NCBI GenBank assembly: GCA_047967505.1 | Contig: CM106541.1 | Source of the DNA: Dipteris shenzhenensis | Lineage: Eukaryota > Polypodiophyta > Polypodiopsida > Gleicheniales | Length of the DNA stretch: 64,000 bases | Direction: 5' to 3' (one strand) | In this document: one piece after another, positions 37,985 to 49,980 of the stretch | Position numbering within the stretch: position 1 is the stretch's first letter | Layout: each line of letters begins with the position of its first letter | The notes under the pieces: model-generated | What the model saw: only the letters and a program-made list of their open reading frames with translations | What the model was told of the DNA's origin: nothing | Database searches by the model: none | Program-made: the position numbers and the translations under genes

Positions 37985-39080
37985 CCCCCTCCCTCCCTCC
38001 CTCCCTCCCTCCCTCCCCCCTCCCCCCCCCCTCTCTCTCTCTCTCTTTGATCAATTCATTCAAACTACTTGTTTTGGGATTTCTACTTGAATGTATAACA
38101 AGAGCTTCTTGTGAAATTATGTTTGGTTGTTGACATATTGTGGTTGCTAACTTATGTCTTGCCCCCCCCCCCCCCCCTCTCTCTCTCTCCCTCTTTCCAT
38201 CATTATCTCACTCTTTCTATCATAATCTCACTCTTTCTTGTCTGGATATTTTTCCTTTATCTTGATCTTTATGAACATTTGTTGTTTGTTGTTTGTTGTC
38301 TACATTAGAGATGCAGGCCAACATGAACTGATTGGAGATACATGTACATTCAAAATTGCAAGACAAAGTTAATCTTCTTCTCTTTGCATATTTGGTGAAT
38401 GTTATGTGTGGTTTGTTGTTTGTACGTTTAGGCATGTAGGGTAATCTCATTTATTCTTAGCACTTGAAGAATTGATATTGTTTCTTCGTTGCAAGAGCTT
38501 GGCCATGGTAGGCTTATCATTGTACTCAAAATAAATCCCATAATTTGGTTAACTCAAATCATGGCTGATCACTTCATCTTCACCTCAGGTTAAGTGCACT
38601 TGATGAAGCTTCTTCCACCCAGTAGCTCTCTTTGAAACTAGGTCCATCTTGATGTCACATGGAAGCTTGATTGTAGGGGTATTTCCCTTCAATACTTATC
38701 CAATTTGGACACAACTTGGATCTGTTCGTTCTAGTTAATGTCTCTGACTAGAGTAATGCCTTTTTGATGCTGGTCATAAGTGGTTATTATAACGAGCGAT
38801 TGCATTGATGTTTATTTCTTTTGTTACCTTTGTGAGGGTCACTCGACATTCTGGACCAACCTCCTTCTTTTTACAGTCACTCTTAATAAACTTGATGTGT
38901 TCCTTCCATATCTTGCATTCTAACTTGACATGAACATCTTCCTCACATAAATAGCACCTCACCCTTGCTTGGTCTCGGTCTTGATCTCGGCATTGGCCTC
39001 CTTCTCCTTGGCCTCTACCTCTTCCTCACCCTTTCTTGGGCCTTAGAGATATCTCATCCTTTGTCTTTACTTCTTGGGTG
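34700..39080 (-). mobile_element. Decayed Ty3/gypsy retrotransposon (gag to integrase)
   Basis: Blocks appear in the expected order on the minus strand. A gag zinc knuckle CYLCEEDVHVKLEC (CX2CX4HX4C) lies near 38910-38960. A protease-like GIIVDGSWGVKII lies near 37460. An RT relic at 36650-36710 reads FMAIYLDKFVLTH, where the YLDD box has become YLDK. A connection segment near 36370-36440 reads FYGWFMKDFTKLLHHFTSL. The integrase core follows: DFMGPFKTH (about 35165), KYILIATNNAIKWAKAKAL (35050-35130) and WSTYKFIYEHIICNSGLPIK, then FVSNQGKKF, then AESTNK (34791-35021). The second catalytic Asp is changed to Asn (SNQG), and stops are frequent. Part of the integrase DNA (about 45 bp near 35050-35130) is tandemly duplicated. 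LTRs were not identified. Confidence 0.8.
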
Positions 39081-39251
39081 ACTTGGTTGACATTAGCCAT
39101 GCGCATCTACCACGCCCACCTTCCCAACTCTCCATCAATTCATTCGAACTGCTTGTTTTGGGATTTCTACTTGAATGTATAACAAGCGCTTCTTGTGAAA
39201 TTATATTTGGTTGTACATCGTGTGGTTGCTAACTTCTATCGTGGCACCCCC

Positions 39252-39289
<38 letters not shown>

Positions 39290-39690
39290 CCCCCCGACAC
39301 TGTCCCCCTCTCTATTCCTCTTTCTATCATTATCTCACTCTTTCTATCATTATCTCACTTTTCTTGTTTGGACATTTTCCCTTTATCTTATCTTTATGAA
39401 CTTTTTGTGAACATTGGTTTTTTTTTGTTCTTTGTCTACATTAGAGATGTACCTAGGCCAACAAGAACTTATTGGAGATGCATCTACGTTCAAAATGCAA
39501 GGCAATATATTATTGATTCTATAAAAGTATGAACCTTTTCCATCCTCATATACTAGATCAAGTCCTCTCTGGTTATAATCATCTTCTTCTCTTTGCAAAT
39601 TTTTTGAATGTTGTGTGTGGTTTGTTGTTTGCACGTTTAGGCATGCATGGTAGTTGCATTGATTCTTACACACGAATCCCAGGCTTAGTA
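37740..39690. repeat. Three copies of a microsatellite-bearing module
   Basis: Modules beginning TTCAAACTACTTGTTTTGGG, with TTTCTACTTGAATGTATAAC, AAATTATGTTTGGTTGTTGA and a C-run followed by (CT)n, start near 37750, 38055 and 39130. The last two also share a downstream block (GTCTACATTAGAGATG ... TGTGTGGTTTGTTGTTTGYA). Between them sits the gypsy gag remnant, so the duplication happened in or around the dead gypsy element. Confidence 0.75.
37868..38046. repeat. (CT)n/(CCCT)n compound microsatellite
   Basis: CT runs interrupted by C-runs and CCCT tetramers over about 180 bp. Further CT runs occur at 38177-38190 and 39260-39288. Confidence 0.95.
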
Positions 39691-39718
39691 AGTTATAGCA
39701 TTCACTTTAATATTTGGC

Positions 39719-39954
<236 letters not shown>

Positions 39955-39962
<8 letters not shown>

Positions 39963-40429
39963 AGATTAAAAAGTCCCATCAATAATTGAGCCATACAATT
40001 AATTCCATCAATTGGATAAAAAGTTAAAAAAGAGAAACATATAAGGAAAAAATGTTTGAGACATTTAAGTTGAAAAATGCAACTAGAGTTTGAAAACATT
40101 TCGATCAAAATTAAGAATTTTTAATAATATTGAGTTTGACAAATATAATATTGAAAAAATATGTTGAATCCTCAGGTAGTCCAGGTTCCGAGGTCGGGGT
40201 CCACTTACCTTCCACCATCCAAACAAACTAGGTGTTAGAACATCATAGTTATGTTTGGGTACTAGACAAGTAATGCCTGTTTTCCCTGGCTTGTTATCGC
40301 TTTACCTAGGAATATAGCCAACCATATGGATTCTTTAATAATTTAAAAAACAATTTAGCCACAAGTGAAGTTTAAGTCACAAGTGGAGTAAGGAGCGAAT
40401 GAGTGCATGGGTTAAGAAGGGATTAGAGG
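39955..40429. repeat. Segmental duplicate A (partner 46711-47183)
   Basis: Starts with TGTGTTTAGATTAAAAAGT and ends GGGATTAGAGG. It matches the partner closely, with few substitutions and small indels, in direct orientation. Removing the copia element leaves the two about 0.9 kb apart. Confidence 0.9.
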
Positions 40430-40588
40430 AGGTATGGGATGATTAGTGGGCTTGGTATGTGGGGTGGTTAAAAAGAAAATGTAAAGGAAAGATTTCACGG
40501 GGTAACATAAAAGAATAATTCATAGCTAGGGAAGTATTCATGTGTGTGTGTGTGTGTGTGTGGCCCACCCCCAACCCAGAGGGTAAGA

Positions 40589-40625
40589 CCACATGGTGGG
40601 GAGTAAGCCCACCATGTGGAACTTA
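40589..40625. repeat. Inverted repeat at the copia target site
   Basis: CCACATGGTGGG (40589-40600) and CCCACCATGTGG (40608-40619) are perfect reverse complements with a 7 bp loop. The overlapping word GGTGGGGAGTAAG pairs with CTTACTCCCCACC on the far side of the insertion (from 46467). Confidence 0.8.
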
Positions 40626-40764
40626 TGTGGGGTTAAAGGTCACTGTGCCTTAACCCCAGTTATGTACAATACTCAAACACATATATAAATGAATGAAAAA
40701 GAAGATTAGGGTGGTTCTGCACCCACCAAACTTGTGTGGCTCTCTATCTCTCTCCGCACTCTCA
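40626..40764 (+). repeat. 5' LTR of the copia element
   Basis: 139 bp, TGTGGGGTTAAAGG...CTCTCA. It contains an AT-rich CATATATAAATGAATG segment near 40680 that could serve as TATA box. Confidence 0.92.
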
Positions 40765-40766
40765 AC

Positions 40767-40778
40767 TGGTATCAGAGC
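40767..40778 (+). other. Primer-binding site (initiator Met tRNA)
   Basis: TGGTATCAGAGC, the standard plant copia primer site, lies 2 bp after the LTR end. Confidence 0.93.
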
Positions 40779-42206
40779 CCGAGTGATCTAGCTGAGCGTG
40801 CGTGAATGCTGGATGCTCAGCAGCTCTGTGGGAGGAAGGAGAAGCTCTGTGGGAAGCTTTGTGGGTGACTTTACTTGCATCCGAGTGTGCAGAGACCTTG
40901 GAGGAACCTTTGGAAAAGTCACTTTGGCTTTGCAAAGTGGTTTTGAGAGCCTGTTAAGAGCTTTCAAAGAAAAAGTCGTTTTTTGAGCTTTTCCTTGTTC
41001 CGTTCGATGACAGAGACTCCGTATTGACTTGTAGAGGCAACTATTGCTTGCTTTTGGTGTCCACATTACTTCAGGAGCTTGGAAACACCTTCATTCTTGA
41101 ATCTGGGATCATTTCAATGGATTTCTGACTCACTGTGTCAGTTCCTGCGTTTTTTGCCCGGGAGTTGGAACTCAAGTTTGGAGCAACCATTTGCAGATCT
41201 GTCAGTTCCGGTGGACTCAGGAGGTCCTAAAACTTCTATGTTGCTCATCATTCGCACTCCAGTGGAGTTTACAAACAGCTCTGTTTCCAAAAACGTTTTT
41301 CAGTCCGTGTGTTGGACCCAGTGATTGAGACCACGGTTTCCAAAACCGTCTGTCCCATTGCGTTCCGGACGCCCAAAAACCCCTACCTGTTAGTTCTTGC
41401 ATGATTTGGTGGAGGATTTTCAGAGTTATAAATCTCTGTGTATTCGATTTCGTCTCTCTGTTATGCATTTTTCATTCTAAGGTTTTGAAACCTTAGATTT
41501 ATGCCACATGGCAGTGGATAAGTGTTGACTCCCATTTCTCACTCATCGGTTGGGATTTTGGAGTTCTGGCAGAAGAGAGATATTTGCAGATTTTCTTGCT
41601 GATTCCGATTATGCAATGGTGCCCATGTTTTGAGGCATCTCAGGTTCTATTTTCAGTAGCGCTCATTACCGTGGGACTATGATTTCTTGAGCATACCTTA
41701 TGTAGATCACTCTGGTTGCAGTTTGAGCAGTGTGCGCTCATTCGTGGTGTGCATTGGGTTGCAGTGGATGATTTATAGGCCATTTGGATGCATTGCGGTC
41801 CTTGTTGGATGCGCTGATAGGCCCAAATTGCCTTGTGGGATGCTATTTTTTATGGATGCTTTGCACATGGATGATATTTTACGCTGAGGGACAGCTTTGA
41901 CACATTGTTGGTGATGCACTGATAGTGCTATGCTCTCTTGGATGAGACATTATTGATGCATATGCCAGTGGACAGTGTTTATGCTTGAGTCATTTGGCAC
42001 TTATTGGCATTTTCTTTTGGGCCAGATTTGCTCATATGGATGCATAGTATATGCACATGAGTCAGATGCATCTTTTTTTGATGCTTTGAGCTTTGAGTTT
42101 TGGTGATATTTCACTCTATTGTGGCATACACATTTGGGTGCACTTGGTATTTGGTGTGATTCTCTCTTGCAGGTACTAGCATTTGGGATTTTGTTTCATT
42201 TGCATC

Positions 42207-45200
42207 ATGGCATCCTCTTCCATGCCTGAAAAGGAGTTTTTCAGCATTAAAAAGTTTGATGGGACAAACTTTTCTTTATGGAAAGAACAAATAAGGGATG
42301 TGCTTATTCAAAAGAAGCAGATTAAACCCTTGGCAGGTATTGAAGCTAAGCCTGCGGATATGTCTGAGGATGATTGGAATGAGTTGGATGCATTAGCAAA
42401 GTCTACTATTAGACTTCATCTTGCAGAGTCAGTTTATTTCACAGTAGTAAATGAGCAGACTATGAAAGATTTGTGGAAGAAACTGTGTGCCACTTATGAG
42501 AAGGAAACTGCCTCTAATAAAGTTTACCTCATGAAGAGGTTGTTTGAGCTACAGATGAAGGAAGGGGTCTCCATTGCTTCTCATTTGAATGAATTCAATA
42601 TTATTTTCAGCCAGCTTCAGGCTCAGAAAATGAATTTTGATGCGGAGACTAAGGCAATATTTCTCTTATGTTCATTGCCATCCTCATGGGATACCTTCCG
42701 TACAGCTGTCAGTAACTCTGCACCCGGTGGAGTACTGAAATTTGATGATGTTGTGGGTAGCTTGTTGGCCGAGGAGATTAGACGGAAGTCTATGGATGGC
42801 AACAAGCAGGATGCAGCCTTAAATGTGCAAAGGGGCAGATCACAGTTCAGGGGGAAGTCCCAAGAAAGAGGGAAGTCACGTAGCAAATCCAGGGCACGGA
42901 ACATTGAGTGTTACCATTGTGGCAAGAAGGGCCATATGAAAAAGGATTGCTACAAGCTGAAAAGAGAGCAAAAGGATAAGAAAAAGAATGCAAATTGGGG
43001 TGCAAATCAAAAGGAAGAGAGTCCAAGGGAGGACAAAGGAAAAGTGAAGATCGAGGAAATCAATGCAGTCACACGTGATAGTGACAATGATGTTCTCTTC
43101 ATGTCTAGTTTATCTGCAGAGTTGCTTACCACTTCAGATGATGCATATTCCCAGGATTGGATTTTGGATTCTGGTGCTTTATTCCATGTTACTCCCCATA
43201 GGGAATGGTTCTCCACTTATGATAGTGGAAAGACAGGTTGTGTGCATCTTGGAAATGACTATGCATGTGACATAGTGGGAGCAGGTGACATAAAGTTTTC
43301 TTTTGCAAATGGGTCTGCATTTGTTTTGAAACATGTGAGACATGTGCCTAAGCTGACCAAGAGTCTTATTTCAGTGGGTCAGCTAGATGATGCTGGTTTT
43401 CACACCACTTTTGGCTTTCAGAGTTGGAAAATTCAAAAGGGCTCTATGCTTTTGGCTAGGGGTGCCAAGTGTGGGACTTTGTATCCCTTACATGTATCAG
43501 GGGTATTTGATCATGTTGTTGCAATAACCGAGCAGCCAAGCACTTCTTTGTGGCATTGCAGGTTGGGGCACATGAGCCAGAATGGAATGAAACTCTTATG
43601 CCGTTTGGGTTATGTACCGCATTTGAGTTTCTCTGATTTTGAATTTTGTGAGCACTGTCTCTATGGGAAGCAGACTAAATCAGCCCATAAAAGAAGGGGA
43701 AAGAAAGAGTTTGAAATGCTTGATTTGGTGCATTCAGACGTATGTGGTCCCATGCCTACACGGTCATTAGGCGGGGCTGAATACTATGTGACATTCATTG
43801 ATGATGCAACTAGAAAAGTGTGGGCTTATGCTATAGCTCGGAAGAGTGATGTGTTCCAGGTATTTCAGAAATGGCTGGCCTTGGTTGAGAATCAGTCAGG
43901 TAGAACGCTTAAATGCCTACGAACTGACAATGGTGGAGAGTATCTCTCTCATGACTTTCAGCATTTCTGTGATACACGTGGGATTAAGAGGGAGCTCACA
44001 TCCCCTCGTACTCCAGAGCAAAATCCAGTTGCAGAAAAGATGAACCGTACCATTCAAGAAAGGTTGCAATGCATGCTTTCCAATGCAAGTCTTTCTGGTG
44101 GTTTTTGGGCTGAGGCAATGAAGACTGCAGTGCATGTGATCAATAGATCACCTAGTAAGAGTTTGGATGGTGGTAATCCTGAAGAGGCATGGAGTGGCAA
44201 GAACCCTCTTACTCTCATTTGCGTATATTTGGGTGTGAGGCATATGCACATGTGCCAAAAGAGCTTCGAAAGAAGCTAGATCCTAAGTCTAGGAAATGCA
44301 TCTTTCTAGGTTATGGTGAAAGTGGAGAGATGGGCTATCGTCTCTGGGATCCAGAAGCAAAGAAGATCATACGCAGCCATGATGTGGTCTTCAATGAGAA
44401 GAAGATGCATAAGGCACCCATGAGGGATGTGGAAATGAGGAGAATCACTTTCCAGGATGTGAATCCACCTGCCTATGTTGATAGACAGCAAGCTGTCCAT
44501 GCACCAAATGTGCAAGAAATGGTACCACCAAGTACTCCCACAGGTATACAATCAAGGGTAGATGATGGATCATCTATTGGTGGAAATGATGAGCCAAATG
44601 TGGCTGATATGCAAGTGGGACAGCAAGCTGAAATGCCCTTGAGAAGATCATCTAGAGTGTCTAGACCGCCTGATAGGTTTGTTCCAGGGGTAGACTATGT
44701 GATGCTTACTGATTGCGGGGAGCCTTCTTGCTACAGAGAGGCTATGATGCATGAGGATCAACGCAAGTGGGAGTATGCTATGCAATCAGAGATGAGTTCA
44801 CTTATGAAGAATAAGACTTGGGACTTGGTTTCTTTGCCACATGGAAAGAAAGCATTGCCATGTAAATGGGTCTACAAAATGAAGGTCATAGGTGATGATG
44901 TGCCTAGGTACAAGGCCCGTTTGGTTGCTAAAGGGTTCAAGCAAGAGAAGGGTGTGGACTTTGATGAGATATTCTCTCCGGTTGTGAAGATGACCACACT
45001 TAGATGCATGCTTGGACTAGTGGCAGTAAAGGATATGGAGCTTATGCAAATGGATGTCAAGACAGCTTTCTTGCATGGGGATTTGCATGAGGAAATTTAC
45101 ATGGTGCAGCCGGAAGGCTTTGAAGAAAAGGGCAAAGAGCATTTAGTTTGCAAACTGAAGAAGAGTCTCTATGGTCTTAAGCAAGCACCTAGAGAATGGT

Positions 45201-46273
45201 ATCAGAAGTTTGATGCTTTCATTCGGTCCCAGGGTTTTAGAAGGAGTGAAATTGATCACTGCCTCTACACTAAAAGGGCTAAGGATAATAGCCTGATAAT
45301 CCTGGCACTATATGTGGATGATATGCTATTGGCTAGCAAGAATACTTATGAGCTAGATGCATTAAAGGCCAAGTTGCATGAGGCCTTTGATATGAAGGAT
45401 TTGGGATTTGCAGGTCATATTCTTGGTATGCGCATCACGCGTGATCGGAGTAGGAAACTCCTTTGGCTTTCACAAAAAGAGTATGTTACAAAAGTATTAC
45501 AGCGTTTCAATATGGAGGGGGGGAAGGCAGTGAGTACTCCATTGCCTCCATATGTGAAACTGAGTCATACAGATAGTCCCAAATCAGATGAGGAGAGGGC
45601 CATGATGGCCAAGGTTCCTTATGCATCAGCAGTTGGGAGTCTTATGTATGCTATGATAGCTACTAGACCAGACATTGCATTTGCAATGGGAGTTGTTAGC
45701 CGGTATATGGCTAATCCAGGAAAGAGGCATTGGGAGGCAGTTAAGTGCATCATGAGGTACATGAAGGGTACCAAGGAGATGTGCATTTGCTTTGGTAAAG
45801 GAGACATGCGTGTACTTGGGTACACAGATTCAGACTATGCAGGGCATGTGGATAGTAGGAGATCCACTTCTGGTTATGTGTTCACCTTTGTAGGTGGTGC
45901 AGTGTCGTGGATGTCTCGCGCACAGAAGTGCGTTGCTTTGTCTACCACAGAGGGTGAGTATGTTGCAGCCACAGAGGGTTGCAAGGAGGCTATATGGCTT
46001 GATCGGCTAGTGGGAGATTTGGGGATTCATACAGGTGTACCGACATTGCATAGTGATTCCATGAGTGCTATTCAGCTACTAGCACGAAATCCGGTCTTTC
46101 ATGCAAAGACCAAACACATTGAGGTCAGGTACCATTTCATCAGGGAGGTACTTGAGGACAAGCGCATAGAGCTTGTCAAGGTTCATACAGATGATAATCC
46201 TGCAGATATGCTGACGAAGAGTCTACCTAGTCAGCGGTTTGAGTATTGTTGTGTATTGATGGGCATTGGATAG
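42207..46273 (+). pseudogene. Copia gag-pol polyprotein with one frameshift
   Basis: Begins at ATG 42207 (MASSSMPEKEFFSIKKFDG). Domains in order are a UBN2-type gag, the zinc knuckle CYHCGKKGHMKKDC (~234-247), an aspartic protease WILDSGALFHVTP (~318) and a pre-integrase LWHCRLGHMS (~448). The integrase follows with D in HSDVCGP, D in RTDNGGEY and E in VAEKMNRT. Near 44205 one base is missing in the AACCCTCTTAC run. The first frame then ends at 44279, and the remaining protein continues in the +2 frame (open from 44189) to TAG at 46273. It carries FGCEAYAHVPKELRKKLDP, the reverse transcriptase with YVDDMLLAS, and RNase H with YTDSDYAGHVDSRRSTSGY, LSTTEGEYVA and KHIEVRYHFIREVL. Apart from the frameshift the pol motifs look intact. 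Confidence 0.93.
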
Positions 46274-46326
46274 TATGCTCACTAGTTGTTCTCCCTTAAA
46301 GGCACATTGTCCTTTAAGTGGGAGGT

Positions 46327-46465
46327 TGTGAGGTTAAAGGTCACTGTGCCTTAACCCCAGTTATGTACAATACTCAAACACATATATAAATGAATGAAAA
46401 AGAAGATTAGGGTGGTTCTGCACCCACCAAACTTGTGTGGCTCTCTATCTCTCTCTGCACTCTCA
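46327..46465 (+). repeat. 3' LTR of the copia element
   Basis: 139 bp; differs from the 5' LTR by A for G at its fifth base and by one T for C near the end (CTCTCTGCAC against CTCTCCGCAC). Confidence 0.92.
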
Positions 46466-46710
46466 ACTTACTCCCCACCTACTGATAATAAGTGAATAAA
46501 AAGGGATCTATATGATAAGCGTCAAAATGAAAAAATAATGCCAATAGTAAATGCATGTACCACTTTTGCAAAATAGATATAAAAGTTAGTAAAAAATAAG
46601 CTGTGGATCAGGACATGACTAGGGATTATCCATGCTAAAGAATTATCCAATGGATGTGAATTAATTGTATGGCACTAGCCCGACCAAAGGCTAGCTGGGA
46701 AATCAAAGTG

Positions 46711-47183
46711 TGTGTTTAGATTAAAAAGTTCCATCAATAATTGAGCCATACAATTAATTCCATCAATTGGATAAAAAGTTAAAAAGAGAAACATATAAGG
46801 AAAAAATGTTTGAGACATCTAAGTTGAAAAATGCAACTAGAGTTTGAAAACATTTTGATCAAAATTAAGAATTTTTAATAATATTGAGTTTGACAAACAT
46901 AATATTGAAAAAAGATGTCGAATCCTCAGGCAGTCCAGGTTCCGAGGTCGGGGTCCACCACTTACCTGCCACCATCCAAACAAACTAGGTGTTAGAACAT
47001 CATAGTTATGTTTGGATAGATAGGTAATGCCTGTTTTCCCTGGCTTGTTATGACTTTACCTAGGAATATAGACAACCATATGGATTCCTAGATAATTAAA
47101 AAAACAATTTAGCCACAAGTGAAGTTTAAGTCACAAGTGGAGTAAAGAGCGAATGAGTGCATGGGTTAAGAAGGGATTAGAGG
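46711..47183. repeat. Segmental duplicate A' (partner 39955-40429)
   Basis: The same order and orientation as its partner. After 47183 the sequence departs (GATATGGTAGTAC against AGGTATGGGATG). Confidence 0.9.
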
Positions 47184-48527
47184 GATATGGTAGTACAACA
47201 ACCTGAGCATGCAATACCAAGATAAAATAAATAAGTAGAATGACAAAATGGAGATTCCAAGAATTTATGCACATAAAAAATATGTTGCAGCACCACATAA
47301 CAATTTCTCTACAAGGATTGAACTTGCCATCACCTATGGAACAAAAATAGCCTGGCATCAATTGCAACACTCAATTGGAAATCATTTCTAGACTATAGAA
47401 AACAAAAGACTCAAATTACTTGTTGTGCTAACCAAAGGTAGTTTACTTTATATTCCTTTAGATATTTACACATCTTAAAAATGTAGTCTACTACCAATGT
47501 ATTTCCACATAAAAAAAATGAATATCCACATCGTTAAAAATGTACATTAAGGAAGATGGAAATTAAAAAATAAAAAAATGTATTTCAACATCATAAAAAA
47601 TGTACATTAAAGAAGATAAACATTACAAAATGTTTAAAATGTATTTATGCATTGTAAAAAATGTATTTTAGGGAAGATGGACATCAATGTAACAATTGTA
47701 CTTCAAGATATGAAGGAAGATGGATATTAATGTTAAAAATATATTTTAAAATGTTAGGGAAGATGGAAAGGCTTGAGATTGAGATTTTGGAAGAGGAAAA
47801 AACACACTTTTCATACAACTTCTTGCAAGTCCGTGGCTTGCCATAATTTGCATTGGTAGAGGCATTCTCAAAATTTACATTCTTGTGCAGAATCTTAGAA
47901 TCCCTATCATCTGTAGCTCCCACCTTCTTTCGCTCCAAGCCAACTACACCTACATAGATCAACAATTATTAAATGACATAAAAAGGATTGTTGGACATAG
48001 TTTGGCTAGAAACAATAGATGGAAACATAATTTGGATTGTTTCATACCTTTAAACACTTTGATGATAGCTACATTCATGATCATTCGTTTCTTAATTCAA
48101 CTCAGCTCCTATGGAAGAGAGAATAGAGAAATGGGAAGGATCATCTAGAGAGCCTTGATGTAATACTGAGTCGATCTCAATAAAGTTCACAGTGAAAGAG
48201 AATCTAGTGGAATTCAAAGGCTCATCTAGAGGGGTGGTAGTCACATGTAATAATGAGTCAAGCTCAGTATTACTGACATAATACTAGGTTGATCTCAGTA
48301 AAGTTCATAGTGGAAGAGAACCTAATGGACTTGAAAGGATGATCTAGAGGGATGATATTCACTTGCTATAATATTGAGGGGTGGTATTAACTTGCTATAA
48401 TATTGAGTCAAGCTAAAAAGTTAAGTTCCAAAGGCAAAATTTCATTCACCTCAACCTCGACCCCTTTTTTGTGATAAAATGATTGTGAATATTGAATACC
48501 TTTGAAGCATTCATGTTTTTATCAAAG

Positions 48528-48562
<35 letters not shown>

Positions 48563-48771
48563 CCTGGTGGCAAAAGTTTTGTTGAGATACCGAGCTCCAC
48601 TCATGATATGCCAGGGTGACCGTTGTGCATTTATGTCACCAACTTGTTACGTGCAGATGCGGTTGGTACACCGCCCATGAATAACAGCTGGATGATAGCT
48701 ATCTTTATGTACTCTAGTTAGTGGCTCAGTTAGTATGCCACCTTAGTTAGCTGAGTTTGGTTTGAGACCCA
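47184..48771. repeat. AT-rich DNA with two imperfect tandem-repeat patches
   Basis: 47480-47770 carries imperfect ~60 bp units around AAAAATGTACATTAAGGAAG. 48150-48420 carries ~125 bp units with GAGTCGATCTCAATAAAGTT and CATCTAGAGGGGTGGTA. A (TA)n run lies at 48531-48557. No gene seen. Confidence 0.55.
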
Positions 48772-49980
48772 CATATAGGGTTCACCTATTTTTTTGTTCT
48801 AAGGGAGTACTTTTGGCTTACACAACTAAGAAGAGGAAAACTGTTTTTAGCCTCCACCTTTGTGTATATTCCCCCATTGTGCATGTGAGAAAGCTACAAG
48901 TGAGACTCATTCCTTCTCTCCCACTCTCTTCACATGTTATCAGAGCTCGGTTCATGGTAAGGAGCTCAAGAAAGCAAACCAAGTTCACGGTGTCTTGGTA
49001 AGAGGATCAGTGTTGCTTTCCTTTTTCGAGTTTGGGAGAAAATCTCTGCAAGTAGCACAGCTGGAAAGTGCAAGAGTGCACTGTCTCAGATTGGGACGCC
49101 CTTCGTGGTGTGGCGCAAGGGCAGTATATGCTACGGGATAGGACAAAGCCCTTGTTGATATTATTTTTTAGAACAACTTCCAAGCATGGAAGTTTAGAAT
49201 GACGAATTTCCTTAAGGGAAAAGGCTATTGGGAGTTCATTACTGGAGCTGAACAAGAACCAGTTATTCCTAATGTTCCTAATCTATAGGAGTTGCAGGCA
49301 TTTAAAGGCTGGCATGAGAGATCCAGGAAAGTTATGTACTGGCTGTCTATCAGTATTTCAGATTCTATGATTGTGCATATTCAGGATGCAAGCACACCGA
49401 AGGAGGCATGGGATACTTTGACAAAAATGTATAGCACAAATATGCAAGCCAGGAAAATGCAACTCAAGCAGGAGTTCCATAATGTGCAGAGAGAAAATAT
49501 GAGCATCAATGACTACCACATGAAGGTGAAGAAGATTGCAGATGCACTTGCTTCCATAGGGTCGCCAGTGGAAGATGATGATTTAGTTTCTGTGACCTTG
49601 AATGGTCTAGGAAAGGATTATGCACAGTTCTAGACATCTATTGCTGTCCGTGAGAATTTTCTAGATTTTGGGGAGTTGATTGCTCTTCTAATTTATGAAG
49701 AGCAGAGAAATGTTGGTGCATCTTCTGCAGGAGGAACTTCAAAAGAAGATGTCTTCTACTCAAATGCTGGAAGAGGTAGAGGCAGAGGTAGAGCAAGCCG
49801 ATCTGGAGGCCGTGGTAGAAATCAGAATATGTAGTAAATTCAAGAAAACCAGTCTTATGGAGGAGGACATGGTAACTTTAGAGGCAGGGGGAGCCAAAGA
49901 GGTCGTGGTGGATGGCAGAGAGGCCAAAATGCAAACAGCAATAACACTTATTTCATTAATTTTGGACTCATATGTCTACT
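48772..49980 (+). pseudogene. Copia LTR, primer site and gag fragment
   Basis: 48772-48934 is an LTR-like sequence ending CTCTTCACA, followed at 48935-48946 by TGTTATCAGAGC, a one-base variant of the initiator Met tRNA primer site. A leader follows, then a UBN2-type gag: AWKFRMTNFLKGKGYWEFIT, GWHERSRKVMYWLSISISDS, KEAWDTLTKMYSTNMQARKM, DYHMKVKKIADALASIGSPV, GLGKDYAQF, and a Gly/Arg-rich nucleic-acid-binding end (GRGRGRGRASRSGGRGRNQN). Stops at 49287-49289 and 49631-49633 and frameshifts kill it. No zinc knuckle or pol remains after 49980. It differs from the 40.6 kb element. Confidence 0.8.

Larger units (their letters stand above)
40626..46465 (+). mobile_element. Nearly intact Ty1/copia LTR retrotransposon, 5840 bp
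   Basis: Complete structure: a 139 bp 5' LTR (40626-40764), a primer-binding site, a long leader, gag-pol, a polypurine tract (AAGTGGGAGGT, ending 46326) and a 139 bp 3' LTR (46327-46465). LTRs begin TG and end CA. A perfect 5 bp target-site duplication ACTTA flanks the element (40621-40625 and 46466-46470). The LTRs differ at two of 139 positions, so the insertion is young. The LTRs are unusually short for copia. A single frameshift within gag-pol probably makes it non-autonomous. Confidence 0.95.

Noticed and set aside
44189-44279. Programmed frameshift in the copia polyprotein
   Set aside because: It lies after the integrase core, not between gag and pol, and is explained by one missing base; no slippery heptamer with a following structure was seen.
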